A stretch of 64,000 nucleotides of DNA from Capsicum annuum. Taxonomy: Eukaryota > Streptophyta > Magnoliopsida > Solanales > Solanaceae. Each line of letters begins with the position of its first letter. Position 1 is the first letter of the stretch. Both the position numbers and the translations under genes were made by a program. Where the stretch lies: contig NC_061121.1 of assembly GCF_002878395.1 (NCBI RefSeq), positions 130,853,226 to 130,917,225 on the forward strand, written 5' to 3'. The notes beneath the pieces were generated by a model. That model had not been told where the DNA came from, searched no databases, and saw nothing but the letters and a program-made list of their open reading frames with translations. Of the stretch, positions 1 to 10,756 are shown one piece after another.

Positions 1-1117
1 CATCATTAAAGGTCTTGCTTGAATAGTATATAGTATGGAAGAGTTTTTCCTTGCATTGACCTAACATCTCACCCAATGCAATCCCACTAGCATCACATAT
101 TACCTCAAAAGGGGACGACCAATCTGGGGCCACAATGCTAGGGGCCAAAATAAGCAATTCCTTAAGATGTTCAAAAGATTTCAAACATGCCTTATCAAAG
201 GTGAATTTGGTTTCTTTATTAAGGAGATTACATATTGGATAAAATCTCTTTGAAAAATATCTAATGAAACATCCGGTAGAACTTTGCATGCCCAAGAAAG
301 CTCCAAACACCCTTGATGGAAATGGGAGGTAGAAGCTTGGAGATTACCTCAACCTTAACTTGATTGACTTGAATGCCTTTTCCCAATATCTTGTGGCCCA
401 AGACAATGCCTTTTTTGACCATGAACTGGTATTTCTCCTAATTAAACACAAGGTTTGTCTCCACACATCGTTCAAGCACATTGCTTAATTGTTCAAGGAA
501 TGACTCAAAGGAGTTCCCTACCACCGAGAAATCATCCATGAAAACCTCCATTGAGTCTTCTACCATATCCAAAAATATTGACAACATGCAACATTGAAAG
601 GTTGATGGGGAATTACATAACGCGAAGGGCATTTACTTGAATGCGAATGTCCTATATGGGAAAGTAAAAGTGGCCTTCTCTTGTTCCTCTGAGGCAATAC
701 ATAGTTGATTATACCATAAATAATCGTCTAAGAAACAATACCATCCTCGCCCGGCTAGCCTATCCAACATTTGATCCATGAAAGACATTGGAAAATGGTC
801 TTTCTCGGTCCATGAGTTTAACTTTTAGTAGTCCATGCAAACTCGCCACCTGGTGACCGGTCAAACAACCATAAGATCATTCTTCTCATTTTCAACTACC
901 GTGATGCCATTTTTTTGGTATGCATTACACCAGTCACCCAAATGCTATTGGATATTGGGTATATCACTCCCGCATTAAGCCATTTTATGATTTCTTTCTT
1001 TATGACCTCTTCCATGGGATGATTTAAGTGTCTTTGGTGTTCCAAACTCATGATATGACCTTGCTCAAGTTTAATCTTATTAGAGAAAATATCGAGGTCT
1101 ATTCCTATTACATCCAC
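1..1117 (-). pseudogene. Athila reverse transcriptase and start of RNase H, remnant
   Basis: RT would copy the element RNA to DNA. The N-terminal block is at 1117-896 (RHLNHPMEEVIKKEI...GVIYPIS). The middle palm is fragmented by frameshifts between 895 and 640. The FMDDFSV box lies at 632-438 with both aspartates intact (codons 536-531). After a stop, the 'KKGIVLGHKI' and 'GFLGM' connection motifs and the start of RNase H (APDWSSPFEVICDASG, about 160-90) can be read to the window edge. Pol is not expressible as a single frame. Confidence 0.85.
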
Positions 1118-1241
1118 TATTGTCTATCTAATAACTCAAATGTAACTTCTTTACCACCACTTTCAATTCGTTCACTTAAGAGGGTACGAGGTCACTAGCG
1201 ATGATGATTGATAATTTACATCCATCCCCTAAGTACACCTA

Positions 1242-2120
1242 TTAAAGATAGAGTGGTAAAGGTTTCAATTCAACATTTGGAGGCTTGAGGATAGATGGTT
1301 TTGCGGGTGGGCTCTCATGATTTTTTAGATTAAGGTCTAATTTCACCGGGTTCTTGGTGTAAGCTCCAAGACCCGTTAAAGATGCAACCACCCCATCATA
1401 CTCTTCCAATTTATCACTTTCACAATTCCATAGCACTCCTACCAAATGATCATCTAATAAGCTCACATCAACATGATTTTCCACTTCTCCATCAATAACA
1501 TCAATCACTGAGATGATTTACAGGTCCATCGTTTTCTTCATAGGCTTGTAAACACTAAATGATACCACTTTATTACTAAACAAAAAATTTATCTCGCCGG
1601 ACTCCACATCCACCAAAACTTTACCGATAGACAAGAATGTTCTCATAAGGATAATAGGTACTTTAACATCCATTGCACAATCTAAGATAACAAAGTCAGC
1701 CGGGAAGATGAACCAGTTAACTTTTACTAGCACATCATGAAGCACTCTAATTGGATTTTTGATACACCAATCGGCCAAAAATAATTTTATTTTGGTATGC
1801 TTCGGCTTTCCCAATCCAAGATTGTGAAATATTGCATAAGACATTAGGTTTACACTTGCTCCAAGATCTCATAATGCCCTTGCAAATTTAAACATTCTGA
1901 TGGTGTACAGAATTGTAAACTTACCGGGGTCCTTCTTTTTTTCCACAAATGTTCTTGACATAATGGGACTACAATGATGTGTTACTTCAATTGTTTCATC
2001 CTCCATGAGCTTCTTCTTAGATACCAAATCCTTCATAAATTTAACATACCTTGACATGTCTTGTAGAGCTTCAATAAGTGGAATATTAATGGATAGGGTG
2101 CTAAATTTATCGAAGAACAT
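1242..2120 (-). pseudogene. Athila retropepsin-like protease and linker remnant
   Basis: This is an aspartic protease of the retropepsin fold that would cleave the Gag-Pol polyprotein. The catalytic stretch DLGASVNLM is intact at about 1851-1825, but the residue before it is a TGA stop, apparently a mutated Cys codon. Downstream is the conserved block FIFPADFVILDCAMD...VPIILMRTFL, where the family has LGRPFL. An acidic and then proline-rich linker to RT follows (1508-1242). Stops or shifts occur near 1850 and 1512. Confidence 0.8.
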
Positions 2121-2229
2121 GTTAAGCTTTGTATCTTTTACCTTTTTCTTGGACTACTTGGGGAAAGGAAGAGGCATGGGGCTCGGTGGGTTAAAGAAAA
2201 TTTGACAATCATTTACCCTAGGCTCTCCC

Positions 2230-3456
2230 ATCCAAATCTCACATAGCTTTGGCTCACCATCATTGAACTATTTTCTTATCGCCTTTGTTTCTTCTCCACT
2301 TTGTACTTCATCATTTTGCCTTTCCATGAGATACCTCGATATTTGATTAAATTTTTCTTCTAATTGTTGAATGGCAATTGAGTGGGATGTAACCATTTGG
2401 TATAGCGTAGAGAAATCTCTTCGCACCTCATTTACTTTTTTGCCAATCCTCTTAACACTACTCAAGATTTAAGCCAAAGTATCTCCACTGATTTCCCTTT
2501 TTTGTTCATATTGTCCCATACTTATACTCTCATAGTTTTGACCTTGATTCCTATCTTTCCCTTGAAAGACAATATGAAAACCCTCCAAGATTTTATATAA
2601 AGCATTTAACTTGTTATCGGTCACCTCTTCCTCCGTACTCTCAAATAGTTGAACTTCTCTTGACTTTATCACACTCACTTTCGATTGGGTCTCCAAACAT
2701 ATTCTCAATTAGGAGTTTGAGGCATGACATGATCTTGACCATATTCACATTTCTCCTCCCCTACATGTTTTTTTATCTTGGTACACAAAATATGAGGAGG
2801 GAGCCCCCACAGCCACCTCAGCATCCTTTATGTCCCAACCCCCTACACAAAATTCCCACTTAATCCAAGACTTTTGAATCAACCCCATATGGTGAATTAA
2901 TGAATGATCCACCGGATATGTTGTCCACTGTACACTTACTTAATGGATCCAAATCACTATAGAATATTTGGAGAAGCATCTTCTCTAGCATGTCATGGCT
3001 AGGGCAATTTGCTAGCTTTTCCTTGAATATTTCCCATGCTTCAAACCAAGGTTCTTCAAGGAATTGACAAAAATTAACAATCTCATCCCACAAGATGAAC
3101 ATCTTCGAAGGTGGGAAGTATTGACTTAAGAAGGCTTCTGAAAGACTTATCCAAGAGGCAATGGACCCAGTGGGTAGCAATAATAACCATAACATTGCCA
3201 TTCTCGAAAGAGAGAAAGGGAAAAGATGTAACCGGATGGACTCTTGCGATATGTAAGAAATATTGAAAGTAGCAAAAATTTCCACAAAGACCTTCAAGTT
3301 TTCATTTGGGTTCTCATGGGCTTGGCCGTAAAAAAAGTCCCTCCAAATTGATTAATTGAAGCATTGGACTTGTGACGACAAAAACTCAATGCTCTTCAGT
3401 GGGAGAAATATGAATGGAAATCTCATGACCTTTGGTGCCAAGGCACTCCGAGCCAT
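2230..3456 (-). pseudogene. Athila gag remnant
   Basis: The capsid-region protein would package the element RNA. A likely start is ATG at 3456-3454. A frameshift near 3300 separates the first 50 or so residues from the best-kept block (3297-2860, 145 aa). That block shows the plant Retrotrans_gag pattern: residues IRLHLFPFSL, then W..L..AFLSQYFPPSK, then an EAWE.FKE.L..CP segment. A coiled-coil-like, lysine/glutamate-rich tail follows (2465-2268). No zinc knuckle is seen. The gene is broken by several stops. Family assignment is confident; exact frame boundaries are not. Confidence 0.8.
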
Positions 3457-3588
3457 CTTGACTTATGATTATATGGAAAGAATAACGCTTACCAAAGCAA
3501 AAAATCAAAAACAACAAAGAAGGTAAATCACACCCCTTGGGTAAACTTAAGTAAAAATCACACCGCACAAGTGAAATCTATATTCAAC

Positions 3589-3606
3589 TTCCCGACAATG
3601 GCGCCA
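3589..3606 (-). other. Primer-binding site, tRNA-Asp type
   Basis: The minus strand reads TGGCGCCATTGTCGGGAA. It differs from the usual Athila tRNA-Asp site by transitions only, as expected of CpG decay. It lies 3 bp inside the LTR. Confidence 0.85.
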
Positions 3607-3609
3607 TTT

Positions 3610-5080
3610 TGATAATGCTCAACTTACTCCCATGTTAAATGGGTAAGGTGGTCGTTACCAATATCCCAACTCGTATTGGGGTCAAACCCACAAGGAGTGA
3701 ATGCAAATTTAAGGTCCTGTGGGTGGTCTAATTATAAAAGAATACCTGAAATACAAACAAAAATGACATTTAAATTAAAATGGGGGGGTTTGGTTTGAAG
3801 TTGTTTGTAATAATTTTTAGTTAAACAACACATTAATAGAGCACTTTTGATTTAAACTCAAGGTTGGATATAATCTTGGGATTATGCCTACCTAAAAGTA
3901 ATTAACATGTGGGTTGGTGATGGTTTAACATGAATCTTAATTTTTAAGTGAGAGATAGGCTAGGTCGAAGGTCTTTGTGGTTAGTCTTTCAACAAAATGA
4001 TAAAGATATCACCAATTGTCTCTTTCGAGCACCTAATAAGTTTGTCATTTATAATCACCCAAAATTTAATTAAACATCCCTATTTCTAGGAAAATGCCTA
4101 TGATATGAATTACACTCCATTTACACTTATGTCTAAGATTGTAGAAGGTATTAAACAACATACTTTGTTGTCCACCATTTCCTTGTTCCCCTATAACCCT
4201 CTTTCAAGGATGCTATGGGTTCCCATATGTTCACTATCACCCCTCTTTTTAGGATGATAAAAGGTTTTTAGAGTTTGGGGTTTTCACCCATCAAACCCAT
4301 TTGGAGATTTGGGGTTTCACCCCCAAATTCCAACTATTAAACTCAAGCATTGGTGAAATCCATAGTTAACAACTAAAAATCATGCAAACACATCAACACC
4401 CACACTCAATTACACCCTATTTCAACATAATCCCAAGACAAAAGAAATTAGCCACTCATGAGATAAGGAAGAAGAATTATACGAAATAATTCATCCATGG
4501 CATCCATGTAAAGATAATCTTCACTTCCACACTTCAATTTCACCAACTTCTCCTTGGAATAATAAATGCAATAATGATGGAAATAGATTTTTCCCCAAAT
4601 TCTAGGCTTTCAACAATGTCAACTTTTTTAATATACTCTATTGCATAGTATCCATGGGAAAAAGAATTTTAGGTCTTCCTTATGAATTTGAATCAGCTAT
4701 CTCATTTGACCTAAATACCCTTACTCATTAATCCTGATTAGCCGCGACCGCATAGCTTTTCCACGACCGCATCTACTATGGATGCGACCATATCTATGCA
4801 GTCGGGGCTAAGTAACCTTCTTGACTGGCTGCGATTGTGGTCCTTAGACTACAACCACGGTAACTGAGGTTGTGTCTGTTACAAATCTTCAACTGCACTT
4901 TCTTTCCTTTTGTTGATAACTTTGACGCTTCAATCTACATCTTTCTATTTCATCAACTATATGCCTGCAAAGTATGAATATTAGTGCATACAATAACTAT
5001 TGTGTCTCATTTATTGATTCAAAGCACGGTAATGTGCACGACTGTTGAGTGAAAATGAGTGATAAAATCACCACTTATCA
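3610..5080 (-). repeat. 5' LTR of the left Athila element
   Basis: The 1,471-bp LTR is bounded on the plus strand by TGATAA at 3610 and TTATCA at 5080, a 6-bp inverted terminal repeat. The inner end lies 3 bp from the primer-binding site. About 190-340 bp from the LTR start (plus-strand 4740-4890) is a cluster of short GC-rich units around 'gcgaccgca' and its complement, probably U3 sequence. The partner LTR is outside the window. Confidence 0.85.
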
Positions 5081-6461
5081 ATCTTCCAACGACCTCAATC
5101 TTCCACAATATTGCTACCCTCCCTTCTCCTTTAAGCCTAATTAAAACCATTTTCCAACCAAACCATTATTCCATTATTATTAATCAAGGCTATTAGCAGT
5201 GGTATCGTCATACCAACTATAAATTGGAAGAATTGTCCTTACACAATCCTTAGGGGATTCCTATGTACCCCACATGATTTCCAATTAACCAAAACCATGG
5301 CACCAAGACCTTTTCAATCCAATCAAAACCATTTAAACCATTCATATAATTTAGGGTTCCATTACCAAGTTTAAACCATGCATAAGTTCCATTGAAAAAT
5401 AAATGTTACAGTGAAAGCATTGTTATAGGCATTTTATCAAACACATTAGGGGCACAGTATTTCCTAAACCAAAGTCCATTACAAAAGAACCATTCCCATG
5501 CAGCCAATTATCCAAAAACACTGTTAATGCATATATAGGTATAATAAAACATGGAAAAACCATAACCAAGGATTTATAACCAAAACCCACAAATCATGTT
5601 TGAAAACCCCAAGTCATAAAACATTCAAATTATGAAAACTTTGCATAAAATCATGCCTTTAGTTGGAACTAACAATGAGGGAAGAGAACATGCCTTAAAT
5701 CAAGATGATGATGCAGAGAAATCACCAAGACCTGCCCGAATTTACTCCTTAAGATTAAACCCTAGCTTATATTTCCCAAGAACTTTAGAGAGGATTTAAG
5801 AGTGTTTTGTAAGTGTTTAAACATAGAATAATATGGAAAATAACCTCCCAAGTATAATATAAGTTGTGGAACCTTATTAGGAAAAGTTGGGAAATGTCTA
5901 GAATGCCCTCACTTAAACTGTATTAAATTTCTATCATAGGGTATGATTGACCCTTACTAGTCATACCCAACCTGTACGAGTGGTCCCCACATCTCGTACC
6001 CTAGGCTTTACCTATTGGACCAACATTGTCCAAGGTTCAACACACCTAAAATAAAGTCGTATTCAAGTGTACAACTGGTACTTATAAACCATACCTCTGG
6101 CAGAATAGAATCCAGGAGGTTTGAACACTGACCACCATACGAGTCCTAGGTATGACTCATACCCTGGCTTATGGCTCATGGTGAGCCACTCATACTCAGA
6201 TCCACCTTAAGTCACCAAGTCTAAGATTAATCTAAGGAAAACCCAAATCAAATGATCCGTATCCAACCATACGACTCATACCATTCAAGTTGTACCCATT
6301 TTAGTGACCAAAATCCATCCCACCAACCAACACTGGTTAGCATATGACTGAACCATACCATTAGTACCAAAATGTATGAATTGTTCCTCTAAGTCATATG
6401 TTTCCTAGAAACAAAAAATTAAGGAAATTTTCTAAGGTTATAAATCAGGGCATTTTAGTCT
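5081..6461 (-). repeat. 3' LTR of the Tekay-like element, partial
   Basis: Directly repeated at about 11790-13151; shared stretches include 'accaaaccattattccatta' and the block around 'ggaaattttctaagg' at the right end. The right (U3 start) boundary is placed at 6461 by alignment with the other LTR. The left end is cut by the Athila LTR at 5080. U3 carries a cluster of 'tacgagt/actcgta' dyads (about 5940-6380). Confidence 0.82.
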
Positions 6462-6559
6462 CCCACACTAGGAACATTCATCCCCGAATAAAAGACAAGG
6501 TAGGGGTAACCATATTCATGAGTCAATTGCATTATCAAATACATTTCCAATATCTAACA

Positions 6560-7290
6560 AAGTTTGAAAACTAAGAGGCAAAGATATTAATATTTCCTTT
6601 AACAAAATCAAAAAACAAAGATGTGCTTAAGACACATACCTTCCGTACAAATTCCAAGAGCAAAAAATAGATGTGGATACAAGGACTTCATGTCCTCCTC
6701 TGCTTACCATGAACTTCATGTCCTCCTGCGCTTACCATGTATCTTCACAATCTCCCAAAGATATAACTTCTATAATCTTCCTTCAAGAAGGTACTCCTTA
6801 CTAGAACGAAGTAAGTAAACTTTGTCATCCTATCCACGATTACCCAAATCAAATAATATTGATTTTGAAATCGAGGAAGACTGGTAACAAAATCCATATT
6901 AATTACCTCTCATTTCTATTCTAGCAAAACAATCTCTTGATACAACCCACCAGGTCTCATGTGCTTAACTTTAATTTGTTGACACACCAAGCACTTGGGC
7001 AAAAAATTAGCCATGTCCTTTTTTATACTATTCCACCAATACATCTTCTTTAGATCATGATACATCTTCATCAAGCCAATATATATAATGTAGTGCGATT
7101 CATGTGCCTCAACAAAGATCCTTTGTCACAACCCATCAACATCAGGAACTCATAACCTCTCTTGGTACCGTAAAGTACTGTCGCCACTGATCTTAGAAAC
7201 CATTACCTTTTACATACCCACATTACTCTTGATTTTCATCAAGATAGGATCTAGTACTTGCTTATCCTTAATCTCTGCAACAAGAGATGA
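6560..7290 (-). pseudogene. Gypsy integrase remnant, C-terminal half missing
   Basis: The zinc-binding part is readable at about 7060-6930 (YWWNSIKKDMANFLPKCLVC, then PGGLYQE). The start of the catalytic core follows (MDFVTSLPRF...DRMTKFTYFV, about 6900-6800), then a degraded '.YIF..L.RYMV' helix at about 6770-6740. The second Asp, the Glu and the whole C-terminal part with any chromodomain are missing. The frame runs instead into a 28-bp tandem duplication and then the polypurine/LTR region. Looks like an internal deletion. Confidence 0.75.
6685..6740. repeat. 28-bp tandem duplication
   Basis: Two adjacent 28-bp units, 6685-6712 and 6713-6740, each starting 'acttcatgtcctcct' and differing at three positions. 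They lie at the deletion scar of the integrase remnant. Confidence 0.85.
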
Positions 7291-7900
7291 CCAAAAAGCT
7301 TCCTGTACCATCAACTTAGCATCTTCGAAGTCCAAAAGATGAACTCTAAGATTTACTAAGCAGTGAATATGTTTCACCAATTCCCGCTATTCTTCCTCCA
7401 CATGAGCAAAATACCCCATGGATAACCTGCTAAGAGCATCAACAACCACATTAGCCTTACCTCAGTGATAGTGAAGACTCATGTCATAGTCTTTGAGCAG
7501 CTCCAACTATCTCCTTTGCTTGAGATTTAGCTCATTCTGAGTGAACACATACTTTAGACTCTTATGATCGAAAAAGATATCTACGTGCACTTCATAAAAA
7601 TAATGCCGCCATATTTTAAAATAAAAACCATCACCAATAGCTCCAAATCATGAGTAGGATAATTTATCTCATGCATCTTTAACTGCCTAGAAGCATAGGC
7701 AATCACCTTCCCATGTTGCATCAAGACACAACCTACTCCCACCCTAAATGAATCACAATCACAAACCCCTTAGTGCCCTCAGGCAATATCAAAACCGAAG
7801 CCAAATTTAGCTTATCTTTGAACTTTTCGAAACTCCCCTCATAAGCATTTGACTAACAAAACTTTACCTTTCTTTGAATCAACTTAGTCAAAGGAGTACC
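7290..7900 (-). pseudogene. Gypsy RNase H remnant
   Basis: Would remove the RNA template strand. On the minus strand I read [20 protein letters not shown] near 7590, followed by LELLKDYDMSLHYH and ANVVVDALSRLSMGY near 7430. This is the conserved end of the plant gypsy RNase H. Stops interrupt it. Confidence 0.78.
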
Positions 7901-8700
7901 TATCATAAAAAATCTTACTGTAAACCGCTAATAATACCCAGCCAAACCCAAGAAGCTCCGAATCTCAATTGGATTCGTGGGTCTAGGCTACCTTTTAACC
8001 ATAGCCACCTTTATTAGATCCACCATGATTCCCTCGCTAGAAATAATACGACCAAGAAAAGTCACAACATTCAACAAAAACTCATATTTAGAGATTTTGG
8101 CATACAACTTTTGTTCCTTCAAGGTATGCAATACCATATAGAGATGATTAGCATGATCCACCTAACTTTTTGATTAAACCAGGATGTCATCAATAAAAAC
8201 AATTACAAAGAGATAGAAAAAGTGCCTGAAAAGCCTGTTCATCAAATCCATAAATGTCATTATGGCATTAGTCAAACCAAATGACATCACCAAGAATTCA
8301 AAGTGTCCATACCGAGTATGAAAAGCCATCTTAGGGATATCCTCTTTCATAATCTTAAGTTGATGGTACCCAGATCGAAGATTTATTTTACAAAAGAACT
8401 TGGCACCTTGCAACTGATCAAATAAGTTATTTATCTTTGGAAGAGGACACTTCTTCTTGATTTTTACCTTATTCAATTGCCGATAGTCAATGCATATCTG
8501 AAAGGAATCATCCTTCTTTTGCACGAACAATATCGGTGCACCCTACAGAGATATACTAGGATGAATAAACCCCTTATCCAGAAGATCCTTAAGTTTCTCC
8601 TTGAGTTTCCTCAACTCAGCTGGAGACATTTTATATGGAGGAATAGAAATTGGAGGAGTGTCCGAAACTAGATCAATACCAAAATCTATTTCCCTAAATG
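7900..8700 (-). pseudogene. Gypsy reverse transcriptase remnant
   Basis: The best-kept block is 8530-8174 (118 aa): [47 protein letters not shown] and FIDDILV. Both catalytic aspartates are present, but the Tyr codon right after FIDDILV has become a TAA stop. The C-terminal thumb and connection continue to about 7900 in broken frames. The region upstream (8700-8530) reads as the usual 'PPYRMSP.EL.ELK' lead-in. Confidence 0.85.
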
Positions 8701-8879
8701 GAGGAACTCTAGGAAGATCATCTTAAAAGACCTCAAGAAACTTATTTACCACTAGAACTGACTATAAGGAAGGACCTTCCGAGTTAGAATCTTTAACCCA
8801 AACTAAGTGAAAAAGACAACCTTTAAAGATTAACCTCCAAGCTTTAAGAAGAGAATTAAACCTCCCCCTAGGAGCTAGG

Positions 8880-9214
8880 GAACCACCCTCTCACTCTATA
8901 ACCAATTCACTAGGGAAACGAAAGACAACCTTAAAGGTTCGAGTATCTAAGGATGCGCAACAAGAGTGTAACCAATCCATCCCTAAAATAACATCAAAAT
9001 CCGCCATATCAAGTTTAAATAAATCCATCAAGGTCTGCCTATCACCACCAGATACCACACACCCCCTATATACTCTTTCAATAAAAATTGTGTCACCTAT
9101 AATGGTAGAAATAGAAGAAGAATTCAAAACAACGTTAGGATCAAAACCAATACATACAACCATAAATAGGGCCACCTAAGAAAAAGTGGATCCCATATAA
9201 ATTAGATAATACAT
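8880..9214 (-). pseudogene. Gypsy retropepsin-like protease remnant
   Basis: Residues match the Tekay protease: a GSTFS segment, then VCIGFDPNVV, and near the C-terminus DFDVILGMDWLHSC. The catalytic triplet is destroyed: where the family has D-P-G-S-T the sequence reads Y-M-G-S-T, with the Asp codon now TAT at 9199-9197. A stop follows four residues later. Between protease and RT (8880-8700) an acidic linker is only just readable. Confidence 0.8.
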
Positions 9215-10430
9215 GTCATGAGAAAAAAATTGTAATGTACCAGTAACGACATCATATGATGCCTCAAATTCCTACTGAGATGCAAGAGCATACAACCTAT
9301 TCTGGCTAGTGACAGTACAAGAAGTAGGGGCAAATACTGAAGTCGCAGAAATAGGCACAAGAGCAGAAGATAAAGAAATTGGTGCTTTGATTGCTCCTGA
9401 AGCTCCCTTACCAATCAGACAATTATTGAGCATATGGCCTGACTAGACAAATTTTTAAAACTTGTTCTTTCTTTGTCAGAATAACCTCAATGAAGAGTCC
9501 ATAGAATCGGCAAGGAGGGCATGAAGAATCGAACTGATCCTTACTCGCCTAATATTGGGCATCCTATGCCTGAAGATTATCACCACCTTGCTAACGCCTA
9601 TCACCCAACTACCTCGGGTAAGGAGCACTAGTATTAGAGAAGGAACTAGAACTCCCTCACTTTTTTTGGCCATTTACCTCCATCCCGATCACCTTACGAC
9701 TGAGCAACCCCCTTATTAAATAACCTGCTCCTCTTACCCTTCTAGTCTTCAAACTCTACCTATTTTCTCTTTTTATTCTCTACCTACTGCATGTGGATAA
9801 CTAACCTCGAAATGTCCATATCTTTAATTAGTAAATAGTTTTGCTTTCTAACATCGAATACCTAGATAGCCCAAAATTAAACTTTATTATCCTCGCCCTC
9901 ATGCCAACCACCAAATCAGGTTAATACCTTGACAACTGATGAAATTTCAAGGAATATTACTTGAAAGACATTCTCCCTTGCTTAATATTCAAAAACTCCT
10001 CCATTTTTGCTTCCCTTAGCTCTTGAGGAAAGAAACGATCCAGAAAATCTCTAAAAAAGCCTCCCATAAGGATGACTCCTTCATATCACCTTTATCTATA
10101 TCCCACTCCTCGTACCATTGGTATATAATATCTTTGAGCTGATAAGCTATAAATTTTACACCTTCTACATTTGTAGACTACATCACCCTGAATATCTTCT
10201 TTATTTTATCGAAAAAACCTTAAGGATACTTCTCTATCTTTACAGTAGTAAAAGTAGGAGGATTCAGTTTCATAAACTGGCCAACCCTTATGGCCTCAGT
10301 AGATAACCCACCAGATGCCTCCCACTCAGCCTGAGTAATAACTAACTGAGCAATGGTATAAATAGATTGGCAAAATTCATCATTAGCCACCTCACCCTGA
10401 GGAAGACTAGTAGCAATCAGATGAACTCCA
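9215..10430 (-). pseudogene. Gypsy gag remnant (Tekay-like)
   Basis: The translation in shifting frames gives the typical plant gypsy capsid order: a Gln-rich start, then FMKLNPPTFT near 10270, an IFRVM segment, AYQLKDIIYQWYEEW near 10120, and a final block with NRLYALAS near 9300 just before protease. The expected CCHC knuckle region (about 9480-9400) is too decayed to show all its cysteines, although GHMLNNC is visible. Many stops; no usable start codon was identified. Confidence 0.75.
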
Positions 10431-10745
10431 GAACTATCAGGGATATGACCCTGAGATCGAAGATGAACATCAGACTTAGGATGTACCCCATCAATGTTGT
10501 CCCAAAATATGACTGAAGAGTTTCCTTGTGTTCCAGATCACTGAGACATGATCTAAAAAGTGAACAACCATGAATTAGAGAGGAATTCCAAGACTTAGAG
10601 TCCAAGTTGAAAATAGAATACAAAGAAAGCAAGACATTCCTAATGCCTTGTAGCCTCTCTTCTATGAGTGTGGTGCACTACACACCCTGAAAAGAGACTT
10701 TTCCAGACACGACTTTGTAGATTCCCATTGACCATGAGCCTAATA

Positions 10746-10756
10746 CTTTGATACCA
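10746..10756 (-). other. Primer-binding site, tRNA-iMet type
   Basis: The minus strand reads TGGTATCAAAG, one or two changes from the usual TGGTATCAGAG. It fixes the orientation of the element and the inner LTR edge. Confidence 0.75.

Larger units (their letters stand above)
1..5080 (-). mobile_element. Athila-like Ty3/gypsy LTR retrotransposon, 5' part, cut by window edge
   Basis: Minus-strand element. Reading from right to left it has a 5' LTR (5080-3610), a tRNA-Asp-type primer-binding site (3606-3589), gag, protease and reverse transcriptase. The rest of pol and the 3' LTR lie beyond base 1. Lineage is called from the RT motif FMDDFSVVGNSF, the tRNA-Asp primer site and the LTR ends TGATAA...TTATCA, all typical of Athila. 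All reading frames carry stops and frameshifts, so the copy is dead. It sits inside the left LTR of the Tekay-like element at 5081-13151, because LTR sequence of that element resumes directly at 5081 and its matching copy near 11790 is uninterrupted. Confidence 0.88.
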
